DNA of 6,022 bases, from NCBI GenBank assembly GCA_019420425.1, contig JAHZHG010000011.1, positions 12,707-18,728 on the forward strand, written 5' to 3'. This document shows positions 1-5,949 of this stretch, piece by piece. Every line of letters starts with the position of its first letter. Positions within the stretch are counted from its first letter, which is position 1. Made by a program: the position numbers and the translations under genes. Origin of the DNA: Clostridiales bacterium. GTDB taxonomy: Bacteria > Bacillota > Clostridia > Lachnospirales > Lachnospiraceae. Under the pieces are notes generated by a model, which was not told where the DNA came from, searched no databases, and saw only the letters and a list, made by a program, of their open reading frames with translations.

Positions 1-131
1 TACGTCAGCGTATCGGAATAGTTATTGTACCATGACGGATTCAGGTAAGGCACATGGCAGTAAACGACCAGAAGGATGGCAATGGTCTTAAGCAGGTTCC
101 AGTAATGGATTTCTTTTTTGGATATGCTCAT
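1..131 (-). CDS. Acyltransferase-3 family membrane protein (5' part only, runs off left edge)
   Basis: Reading leftward from the ATG at 131-129, 43 codons are open to the window edge. After a short hydrophilic start (MSISKKEIHY) comes WNLLKTIAILLVVYCH, with His26 at the end of the first membrane helix. This is the typical N-terminus of acyltransferase-3 (OafA/WecH-like) proteins, where an aromatic-N-x-(L/R)K segment is followed by a hydrophobic helix ending in the conserved His. The family moves acetyl or similar acyl groups onto surface sugars or other extracytoplasmic acceptors. The start is supported by AAAGGAG (complement of 138-144) six bases upstream. The gene is divergent from the teichoic-acid-like unit. 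Family membership rests on the first helix only, so a different polytopic membrane protein is possible. Confidence 0.72.
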   Translation of the reverse strand, partial: MSISKKEIHYWNLLKTIAILLVVYCHVPYLNPSWYNNYSDTLT

Positions 132-166
132 GGGGTACTCCTTTACGACGGTGGTGTGATGGTTCT

Positions 167-175
167 ATGATAACA
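167..175 (-). promoter_or_regulatory. Extended -10 promoter for the leftward acyltransferase
   Basis: On the minus strand the sequence reads TGTTATCAT: an extended TGn followed by TATCAT, which matches TATAAT at five of six positions. The -10 hexamer ends 35 bases upstream of the ATG at 131. No convincing -35 box lies at 16-18 bases, where the best candidates (TGTAAA, CTGTAA) are weak. That is tolerable for an extended -10 promoter. This is an inference from motif and position only. Confidence 0.42.
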
Positions 176-181
176 CAGTTT

Positions 182-215
182 GGGAAAATTTACAGGTGTA
201 TTTCCGGTTTTTCCC
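182..215. repeat. Inverted repeat in the divergent promoter region
   Basis: GGGAAAA at 182-188 and TTTTCCC at 209-215 form a 7-bp inverted repeat with a 20-base spacer. The two arms are centred 27 bases apart. The repeat covers the region where the -35 of the leftward promoter would lie, and it ends about 9 bases before the -35 of the rightward promoter. This makes it a candidate operator acting on both. A seven-base repeat could also arise by chance. Confidence 0.3.
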
Positions 216-223
216 CGGGTGAG

Positions 224-252
224 TTGAAGTGAAGATGCGGATGTGATAAAAT
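224..252 (+). promoter_or_regulatory. Promoter of the SDR-LicD / TagF-like / acyltransferase unit
   Basis: A -35 box TTGAAG (224-229, four of six consensus positions) is followed after exactly 17 bases by TAAAAT (247-252, five of six). A TG at 244-245 makes it an extended -10 (TGATAAAAT). Transcription would begin near 259, giving a leader of only about 20-30 bases before the first gene. Confidence 0.62.
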
Positions 253-279
253 GGCCGAAGAGAATGAAAAAGGACACAG

Positions 280-2172
280 GTGGGACAGATGGGTGAGAAT
301 AACAGATTGGCCGGCCGGCTGAATGAATATGAGCTGGATATGATCCAGGCGCCGGGCAGGCAGAAGAGCTGCGGCGGAAGTGTATTTTACGGAAAGCGTG
401 TGCTGATCTGCGGGGCCGGAAATACAGATCTGGCCCGCAGCATTGCGCTGTCCTTTCTTTATTTAAATGAAAAAAAACATGCGGGAGAGAAGGTCCGGGT
501 GCTGGCCGCACAGATGGGAGATGCCAGGTTTGAGCAGCTTGCCGCTGTACGGGAGGATCTGCAGCTGGTATCCGGAGCGGAGAGACTGCAGGCGGATTAC
601 GTGATTGTACCCGGATGGTGCTGCACACCGTATCCGCCCGCGGCAGCAGAGGAGCAGCTGCGCAGCCGTCTGGCTGGCGTGGACACTGCCGGAACGGCGT
701 TGTTCCTGTCGGATCACCGGGTGTTTCAGAACAGGAAAGCCGGGGTGGCTTACTCGGAAAACGAGGCAAAGCGGGATAACCCGGCAGCTTTGCTGGAGCA
801 GGCCTTTATGGATGCAGCCGCCGGCTGGGGCTGCAGAACGGTGATCCTGCGGACGGGACGGCTGTATGGCCCGTGTACGGAGGGGCTTCTTTCCCACGAG
901 CTGGAGCAGATGTCCGCGGCCGCGGCCTCCGCAAGCCGGACAGAATTTGCGTTTAACGGTATGGCGGCCTCTTATCTGGCTGTCCATGACCTGCTTTCGG
1001 CGATCTGGCTATTGCTTTCGGACGAGCGGGCGAAGGGGATATACCATGCGGCCGGCGAATCTGCGGCCTCCGGCGATCTGGCGGCGCTGCTTATGCGGAA
1101 TTTTCCAAAGACCTGCCGGATAGATCTGGTCTGCCGTGAGGAGAATCAGAAGGAAACTCCGATACTGCTCAATACGCAGAAGCTCCGGCTTTTGGGCTGG
1201 CAGCCACGGCTGTCCCTGGAGGATGGAATAATTATCCAGACCAAACAAAAGTCCGGATCAGCGGATATTTTTGTATTTGATGATACGTATCAGGGAAAAC
1301 TGACAACAGTACAGCAGATTCTGCTGGCCTACTTAAAAGAGGTTGACCGGATCTGCAAGGCCCATGGAATCCGATATTTTCTGGCTGGAGGGACGCTGCT
1401 GGGGGCCGTGCGGCACCATGGGTTTATTCCGTGGGATGATGACGCGGATGTAATGATGCTGAGGGAGGACTATGACCGCTTCCTGGAGATTGCCAAAACG
1501 GAGCTGCCGGAAAATATTTTTCTCCAGCTTCCGGATACGGATCCGGGCACACACTTTCCCTTCGCCAAGCTGCGTCTGGACGATACCATATTTGCAACAA
1601 AATTTTCCATAAAGTTTCCGGAGCAGCACAACGGGGTGTTTTTTGATGTCCTGGCACACGACCGGACGGGAAAGGGACGCCTGAGCCAAAAGCTGCATAT
1701 CTGGGGGACCATGCTGGCGCGGGCAATGGTGCTGTCTAAATGGGAAAAGCAGCCGGTGAAGGGCGGCGGCGCCCATCCGGGAATCCTGAAGGCAGCGGAT
1801 CTGCTCAACCATATCTGTCCGCTGAAGCTCAGCGAGCGGCTGCTGCATCGGCTGCTGAGATGGTATCAGCACAGGGAAACGGGGTTTTTGTACGACGGAA
1901 TGGGAAGAAATATCAGCCATGGCGCGTTTCCTGAAGCGTGGCTGGCGGAGGCAGTGGAGATGGAATTTGAGGGATACCGCTTCCCGGTTCCGCGGGAATA
2001 TGATAAATATCTGCGGTATCTCTATGGGGACTATGAGCAGATGATCCCGGTCAGCGAGCGGAGGACGAGCCATACCATAGAGTGGCTGGACCTGGGTGAG
2101 TATGTGGACTTTGGGCCGGAGGATTCACTGGCCTGCAGTGCGGCTCCGGGCGAGGAGCAGAGCAGTAAATAA
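280..2172 (+). CDS. Fusion protein: degenerate SDR (epimerase/dehydratase-like) + LicD family phosphotransferase
   Basis: This is a soluble, presumably cytoplasmic two-domain protein of 630 residues. Residues about 39-320 resemble an extended SDR of the nucleotide-sugar epimerase/dehydratase type. Visible elements are a Rossmann first strand (KRVLICGAG, 39-47), a second-strand/NAD-side segment (ADYVIVPG), a Ser-containing strand (LFLSD, 141-145), TVILRTGRLYGP (187-198), YLAVHDLLSAI (232-242) and the C-terminal signature KLRLLGWQPRLSLEDGI (301-317). The YxxxK pair appears absent and the glycine motif is altered (GAGNTDLA). Residues about 345-605 are a LicD domain: HGIRYFLAGGTLLGAVRHHG (362-381), then WDDDAD (385-390), FPFAKLRL, FFDV (454-457) and YLRYLYGDYEQMIP (577-590). 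LicD proteins transfer phosphocholine or related phospho-groups from CDP-type donors to surface glycans or teichoic acids. The start may be GTG 280 (AAAAAGGA five bases upstream) or ATG 289 (AGGTGG five bases upstream). It is the first gene of the unit, 12 bases before the next. LicD assignment is strong; the acceptor and the transferred group are unknown. Confidence 0.9.
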   Translation: MGQMGENNRLAGRLNEYELDMIQAPGRQKSCGGSVFYGKRVLICGAGNTDLARSIALSFLYLNEKKHAGEKVRVLAAQMGDARFEQLAAVREDLQLVSGAERLQADYVIVPGWCCTPYPPAAAEEQLRSRLAGVDTAGTALFLSDHRVFQNRKAGVAYSENEAKRDNPAALLEQAFMDAAAGWGCRTVILRTGRLYGPCTEGLLSHELEQMSAAAASASRTEFAFNGMAASYLAVHDLLSAIWLLLSDERAKGIYHAAGESAASGDLAALLMRNFPKTCRIDLVCREENQKETPILLNTQKLRLLGWQPRLSLEDGIIIQTKQKSGSADIFVFDDTYQGKLTTVQQILLAYLKEVDRICKAHGIRYFLAGGTLLGAVRHHGFIPWDDDADVMMLREDYDRFLEIAKTELPENIFLQLPDTDPGTHFPFAKLRLDDTIFATKFSIKFPEQHNGVFFDVLAHDRTGKGRLSQKLHIWGTMLARAMVLSKWEKQPVKGGGAHPGILKAADLLNHICPLKLSERLLHRLLRWYQHRETGFLYDGMGRNISHGAFPEAWLAEAVEMEFEGYRFPVPREYDKYLRYLYGDYEQMIPVSERRTSHTIEWLDLGEYVDFGPEDSLACSAAPGEEQSSK

Positions 2173-2184
2173 GGGGTAATGCTT

Positions 2185-2541
2185 ATGATTACATTTGTAA
2201 TGGCGCATGAAGATAGGTTTATGGACTGGAAGGGCGCTCTGGACAGTCTCCAGGGAATGCATCGGGAGGGAGCAGAGGTGATTTTCCTCAACCTGACCGG
2301 AGAGCCGCTTCAAATAGAAAAAGGAAAAGCAGACCGGACAGAGGAGCTGCCGGGGACCACCCTGTATGCAGCGTATCAGCAGATATTGCCGGAGATCAGC
2401 GGAGAATATGTGCAGTTTTTGACTACGGCGATGCTTTGCGTGCATGGTTCGGCAGAAGGATACCATTTGGAACGGTTTGAAACAGAGCGCATAGCAGTGA
2501 TGGCTGCGGCGGTTTCATACAACAAGGAGAGGAGCTTCTGA
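2185..2541 (+). pseudogene. 5' fragment of the frameshifted TagF-like gene: GT2-like (GT-A) N-terminal domain
   Basis: The open frame encodes 118 residues from ATG 2185 and stops at TGA 2539-2541. ATG 2185 lies 8 bases after AAGGGG (2171-2176). The ATG at 2179 is only 2 bases from that site and is less likely. The pattern resembles a family-2 glycosyltransferase fold: a first strand (ITFVMAHED, residues 2-10), EVIFLNLTGE (31-40) where the family normally has a V-x-x-V-D-D-G-S strand, and GEYVQFL (73-79) where GEY-x-x-FLD-x-D is expected. The acidic DxD is replaced by TTA (80-82), so catalysis by this domain is doubtful. The protein then ends abruptly, while the sequence expected to continue it lies in the -1 frame. 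I therefore read this as the front third of one broken gene rather than a free-standing small protein. It begins 12 bases after the SDR-LicD stop, in the same transcription unit. Confidence 0.72.
2521..2541 (+). other. Probable frameshift site joining the two parts of the TagF-like gene
   Basis: The upstream frame is open until TGA 2539-2541. The downstream frame is open from 2481 (TGA at 2478-2480) to 4799, so the two coexist over about 60 bases. The protein-like reading switches between SYN (codons ending at 2523) and GEELLIDLREEE in the second frame. Adding one base at about 2526-2530 would restore a continuous reading frame of 871 residues from 2185 to 4799. No homopolymeric slippery heptamer is visible. 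The site contains the purine-rich AAGGAGAGGAG (2524-2534), which resembles a ribosome site. A true mutation, a base-calling error or SD-assisted reinitiation are all possible; a plain 1-nt deletion is simplest. Confidence 0.75.
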
Positions 2542-2675
2542 TTGACCTCAGGGAAGAGGAGGCGGGCGCACCCTTCTCCTTCCATAACCTGATTTTTCGG
2601 ACAGAAGCAGTCAGAAGAATTGGATTCCGTACGGACAGGGCGTATCTGGCGGGGGAAGAACTGGCATGGCGGAGT

Positions 2676-4799
2676 TTGCTGGAGAATCCCCGGCTGCTAA
2701 AGCAAGGAAACATTGTATGGATAAGCCGACAGCCCATGATGACGGACCGGGCTACCTATCCCCATGCGCAGAAAAAGGACTGGTATACAGAGGGGATTGA
2801 GGTGATGCTTTCGCTGATGACGCCGGGGAAGAAACCGGCGCGATGGCTGCAGTTTACCGCGTTTGAGCTGCTGAAGCTGCAGTTTACGTATAATCTGAAT
2901 ACCCAGGATAAGCACGTATTTTCCGAAGATCTGGAGGATTACTTTCATCTTTGCGGCAGTCTGCTGGTCAGGATTGACGATGATATTCTAATGAATGTGG
3001 AAAAGAAAAAAAACGGGAAAATCACAAATCCGCTGAAGCTGTGTTTCCTTCGGATAAAATACGGAAAGGACCTGCAGCAGACCTATCAGCCGTCGAAGCA
3101 GGGATATACCATTTGCTGTCAGGGTCTCCCCCTGGAAGAGGTGACAAACCAGAAGGTTTGCATCGATGTGATGGAGCCGGAGCCGGAGGGATTGCGGATA
3201 GAGGCATCCTTTATGAATCTGGCGGCTGATCCGGGGTTTGTGCTGAAGGCATATCTGGGCCGGGAGGAGATAAAGCTTACCGATACCGTGCGCTATGGCC
3301 AGACCAGATATTTTGGATGGGAGGTGCACAAACGGCGGACATTCACCCTGCTTCTGCCCAGGGAAAAGCTGTTTGCGCAGAAAAAAAACGCGCTTGGCTT
3401 TTATTGTATTTACCGTAAACGGCGTATGCCGCTGACGATAGAAACGAGCCGCTTCCCTGCAAAAATCAATTCCGGTCTGGGCGCGTCGTACTGGCATTAT
3501 GAACGGTGCCTCGTGTTTCTGAACAAAAGCCAGCAGAAGCTTGTTTTTTCCCGATACAGCAGGTGGAAGCATGTGGCAAAGGAGCTGCGCCTTCTGCCCC
3601 AGATTCTTCGGGAAAGCGAAAAGGTATTTCTTACCCGGCTTGCTTATTGGGTGACTGCGCCGGCGTTTCGGAACCGGCATATCTGGATTACCTTTGATAA
3701 GCTGTACAAAGGAGGGGATAACGGAGAATATTTCTACCGTTATGCCGCCAGCCAAAATGACGGCCCGGAGGTGTATTATCTGATTAACCGGAAATATCCG
3801 GATGCAGAGCGGCTGGTAAAGGAGGGCTATCATCCGCTGTATTTTGGCACGCTGAAGCAGAAGCTGTATTTCCTCCATGCGGAGCTGGTGGCAGCGACCC
3901 ACGCCAATATACCGGTATTCAGCGGAATCCCGCCAAAGGGCTTTTTTATGACGGCTGATCTGTTTCGTGGAGATGTGGTGTGTATTCAGCATGGCCTGGC
4001 CGTACAGCAGCTGGAGCACAACCTGAATCAGCAGTATGACAACCTGAAACGGTTCTATTTTGCATCAAAATACGAAATCCAAAATCTGGCGCAGCCGATT
4101 TACGGCTACCGGAATCAGAAGGAGACCTTCCGCCTGACCGGAGTTCCGCGGTATGATGGCCTGATTCACCGGGATAAGCGTCAGATTCTGGTTATTCCCA
4201 CATGGCGGGCGTATATTTCCATGCCGACCAGCATCGGCAACGTGCGGCCGTATTCTCCCACGTTCAGGGATACGGTGTATTTTCAGATTTACAACCGCCT
4301 GATTTCCGATCCGGAGCTGGTGAAGGCGGCAAAAGCATACGGCTATCGTCTGATTTACCTGCTGCATCCCACAATTGCTTCACAGATCGGGGATTTTACG
4401 CCCGGTGAACAGGTGGAGGTTCTCTCGCCGGTGGGCGCGGATTATGAAAAGCTGCTGACGGAGTCCAGCCTGATGATTACGGATTATTCCGGGGTGCAGT
4501 TTGATTTTGCCTATATGCGCAAACCGATTTTGTACTATCATCCCCATGAGCTGCCGCCTCATTACGAGGAGGGCGGATTCTTTTATGACACTATGGGCTT
4601 TGGCGAAATCTGCCGTACACATGAGGAGCTGGCCGGGCGGCTGGTGGCTTATATGGCCGATGAGTGCCGGATGAAGCCGGAGTATATTGCGCGGGCCTCT
4701 GAGTTTTTTGCATTTGACGATCAGGGCAGCTGTCAGCGGATATACGAGGATCTGCTGGCCTTCTGGCGGGACAGGCAGAAAAACGGAGGAAGAGATTAA
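2676..4799 (+). CDS. TagF-like CDP-glycerol glycerophosphotransferase (3' part of the frameshifted gene)
   Basis: The frame is open from 2481. The first conventional start is TTG 2676 (707 residues), but residues encoded by 2541-2675, including FSFHNLIFRTEAVRRIGFR, clearly belong to the same protein. From TTG 2676, residues 1-130 finish the GT2-like module and residues about 140-330 form a beta-rich middle domain that I do not recognise. Residues about 335-695 are the GT-B type Glyphos_transf domain. Its hallmarks are IQHG (His439), GVPRYDGL (489-496), PTWR (508-511), LLHP (His564), SSLMITDYSGVQFDFAYMRKPI (597-618) and QGSCQRIYEDLL. His439 and His564 match the two histidines known to be critical in TagF-like enzymes. 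The family transfers glycerol-phosphate (or ribitol-phosphate) from CDP-polyol to membrane-linked teichoic acid at the inner face of the membrane. The usual DYSS is DYSG here. Polyol identity, and primase versus polymerase role, cannot be read from sequence. The domain itself looks intact. Confidence 0.88.
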   Translation: MLENPRLLKQGNIVWISRQPMMTDRATYPHAQKKDWYTEGIEVMLSLMTPGKKPARWLQFTAFELLKLQFTYNLNTQDKHVFSEDLEDYFHLCGSLLVRIDDDILMNVEKKKNGKITNPLKLCFLRIKYGKDLQQTYQPSKQGYTICCQGLPLEEVTNQKVCIDVMEPEPEGLRIEASFMNLAADPGFVLKAYLGREEIKLTDTVRYGQTRYFGWEVHKRRTFTLLLPREKLFAQKKNALGFYCIYRKRRMPLTIETSRFPAKINSGLGASYWHYERCLVFLNKSQQKLVFSRYSRWKHVAKELRLLPQILRESEKVFLTRLAYWVTAPAFRNRHIWITFDKLYKGGDNGEYFYRYAASQNDGPEVYYLINRKYPDAERLVKEGYHPLYFGTLKQKLYFLHAELVAATHANIPVFSGIPPKGFFMTADLFRGDVVCIQHGLAVQQLEHNLNQQYDNLKRFYFASKYEIQNLAQPIYGYRNQKETFRLTGVPRYDGLIHRDKRQILVIPTWRAYISMPTSIGNVRPYSPTFRDTVYFQIYNRLISDPELVKAAKAYGYRLIYLLHPTIASQIGDFTPGEQVEVLSPVGADYEKLLTESSLMITDYSGVQFDFAYMRKPILYYHPHELPPHYEEGGFFYDTMGFGEICRTHEELAGRLVAYMADECRMKPEYIARASEFFAFDDQGSCQRIYEDLLAFWRDRQKNGGRD

Positions 4800-4814
4800 A
4801 GGATAGGTAAAGGG

Positions 4815-5774
4815 ATGAAGGAGAAAAAAGAGCGGATTTATTATTGGGATAATCTGAAGGGACTGCTGATTTTGCTGGTGGTCCTGGGACATTACGTGGA
4901 ATATGCCATGACGGCAAGGCCGTGGCTCTCCCGGGTTTGGACGGCGATTTACAGTTTTCATATGCCTGCTTTTGTGCTGGTCAGCGGATATTTTCTGGGA
5001 AAATCCAGAAAGGATCCGGTGGAGCGGATACCCAGGGTGGTAGGACTGTATGTGCTGATGGCAGCGTTGTATGCGGTGAGGCCCTTGCTTTACGGAAATG
5101 GTCTGAGCATCCAGCTGGCTTCTCCGAAATACGGCTGCTGGTTCCTGCTTTTTCTGACCTATGGATATGTGCTGGCGCATTTTCTGAACAGGGGAAGAGA
5201 TCGGCTGATTTTTGCGGGAACGCTGGCGGCGGCGATGCTCATCGGCTTTGACACCTCTGTGGGCCGGCCATGGGGAATCGGGCAGAGCTTCTATTTCATG
5301 CCCTATCTGATCGGCGGGGCCTGCTTTGATCTGGATCGGGCAATTGACTGGTCGAGAAAGCATCGTTGGATTGCGGGAACAGGCTTTGTGCTGATTCAAA
5401 TCGGCCTGTATTTTGCGCAGAATACGGCATGGTTTAACCGAAAGATCTTCCGGGGAATAGAAAACTTCGGCGAGCTGGCTGCAAATCCGGTGCTGGGCGC
5501 GGTGGGCAGGGGGGCAGGCTATGTGATTGCCACGGTTCTGGTCATCTGCCTGATGGGATTTGTTTCCCGGGAAAAGACGGCGCTGGCCGGTATTGGCAGG
5601 CATACGCTGGCAATCTATCTTGTGCACACCTTTATGATCAAAAACATACTGCCGGAGCTGGAGCGTTTTACCGTGCTCAACGGAGCGATGCGGCTGGGAA
5701 TACTGACCGTACTGATTACGGCGGTCTGCCTGGCGCTGGTTTGGCTGGATGGGAAAAGGCTGAAATCTTCTTAA
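4815..5774 (+). CDS. Acyltransferase-3 family integral membrane protein (fucose 4-O-acetylase-like)
   Basis: The 319-residue polytopic protein has about ten hydrophobic segments, roughly at 14-33, 42-62, 74-93, 106-124, 131-147, 158-172, 185-201, 231-250, 263-279 and 293-311. Diagnostic elements are YYWDNLKGLLILLVVLGHYVE with His26 at the end of helix 1, YSFHMPAFVLVSGYF (46-60) with His49, and a late LAIYLVHTF (265-273) with His271. These are typical of acyltransferase-3 proteins of the NolL/fucose 4-O-acetylase type. Such enzymes use cytosolic acyl-CoA to O-acylate glycans. The gene starts 15 bases after the TagF-like stop. GTAAAGGG abuts ATG 4815, so the effective ribosome site is probably AGGT or AAAGG slightly upstream. 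Length and N-terminus fit the family. By context it should acylate the polymer or glycan made by its two upstream neighbours; the substrate is inferred only. The last codons form the left arm of the terminator. Confidence 0.88.
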   Translation: MKEKKERIYYWDNLKGLLILLVVLGHYVEYAMTARPWLSRVWTAIYSFHMPAFVLVSGYFLGKSRKDPVERIPRVVGLYVLMAALYAVRPLLYGNGLSIQLASPKYGCWFLLFLTYGYVLAHFLNRGRDRLIFAGTLAAAMLIGFDTSVGRPWGIGQSFYFMPYLIGGACFDLDRAIDWSRKHRWIAGTGFVLIQIGLYFAQNTAWFNRKIFRGIENFGELAANPVLGAVGRGAGYVIATVLVICLMGFVSREKTALAGIGRHTLAIYLVHTFMIKNILPELERFTVLNGAMRLGILTVLITAVCLALVWLDGKRLKSS

Positions 5775-5797
5775 GAGGGTTTCAGCCTTTGTATTTG
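5755..5797 (+). terminator. Rho-independent terminator ending the three-gene unit
   Basis: AAAGGCTGAAA (5755-5765) pairs perfectly with TTTCAGCCTTT (5780-5790), an 11-bp stem with a 14-base loop. Inside the loop, TCTT and AAGA can pair further. The right arm runs into a modest T-rich tail (TTTGTATTTG). The left arm lies inside the last codons of the acyltransferase, and its TAA stop sits in the loop, so the terminator overlaps the gene end. Confidence 0.85.
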
Positions 5798-5845
5798 CCC
5801 AATTTTGCGATGTTTTGTTTGGCCTTGCGAAGTGCTCTGTGAGGC

Positions 5846-5875
5846 CTGAAAAAGGGGAATTTCCTATGCTATAAT
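5846..5875 (+). promoter_or_regulatory. Strong extended -10 promoter for the downstream secreted-protein gene
   Basis: A perfect TGCTATAAT occurs at 5867-5875 (extended TGn plus consensus TATAAT). CTGAAA at 5846-5851 (four of six -35 positions) lies 18 bases upstream. Transcription should begin near 5882, leaving a leader of about 68 bases. A short inverted repeat GGCCT (5821-5825) / AGGCC (5842-5846) touches the -35 box, but it is too short to call an operator. Confidence 0.75.
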
Positions 5876-5890
5876 AACAAAAACGAGTGT

Positions 5891-5924
5891 AGTGCTATGC
5901 GGGGAGGGGCGCTTGGCACGCATA
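5891..5924 (+). promoter_or_regulatory. Possible hairpin in the 5' leader of the downstream gene
   Basis: Within the predicted leader, TATGCG (5896-5901) can pair with CGCATA (5919-5924) around a 17-base G-rich loop. An alternative stem GTGC (5892-5895) / GCAC (5916-5919) shares the same 3' segment, so the two are mutually exclusive. The hairpin sits 13 bases before the AGGAGG ribosome site. It matches no riboswitch that I recognise. The pairing is short, so functional meaning is uncertain. Confidence 0.25.
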
Positions 5925-5949
5925 AGGTTAAAGGGCGAGGAGGTTTTAC

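Noticed and set aside
914..925. Perfect 12-bp palindrome CCGCGGCCGCGG
   Set aside because: It falls in codons of an Ala/Ser-rich stretch (SAAAASAS) of the SDR domain. GC-rich Ala codons readily create such palindromes, and there is no regulatory context.
1333..2073. Long minus-strand open frame (246 codons) opposite the LicD domain
   Set aside because: It is a shadow of the LicD coding sequence. The plus strand has strong family motifs, while the minus translation is low-complexity, His/Pro/Arg/Gln-rich and lacks a ribosome site.
2533..2544. prfB-like programmed +1 frameshift (SD tract followed by TTC TGA)
   Set aside because: A +1 shift would enter the wrong frame. The downstream protein requires a -1 (or +2) change, so the prfB mechanism does not fit.
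2846..2887. 12-base direct repeat GCTGCAGTTTAC, copies 30 bases apart
   Set aside because: It encodes LQFT twice in one frame within an amphipathic segment. Only two short copies exist, so it is most likely a coding coincidence.
2988..4019. Minus-strand open frame of 343 codons within the TagF-like gene
   Set aside because: It is antisense to convincing Glyphos_transf coding sequence and has no motif or ribosome site of its own.
4380..5627. Minus-strand open frame of 415 codons opposite the TagF-like end and the acyltransferase
   Set aside because: It crosses two well-supported plus-strand genes, has no recognisable motifs and is Gln/His/Pro/Arg-rich, as expected for an antisense of GC-rich membrane-protein codons.
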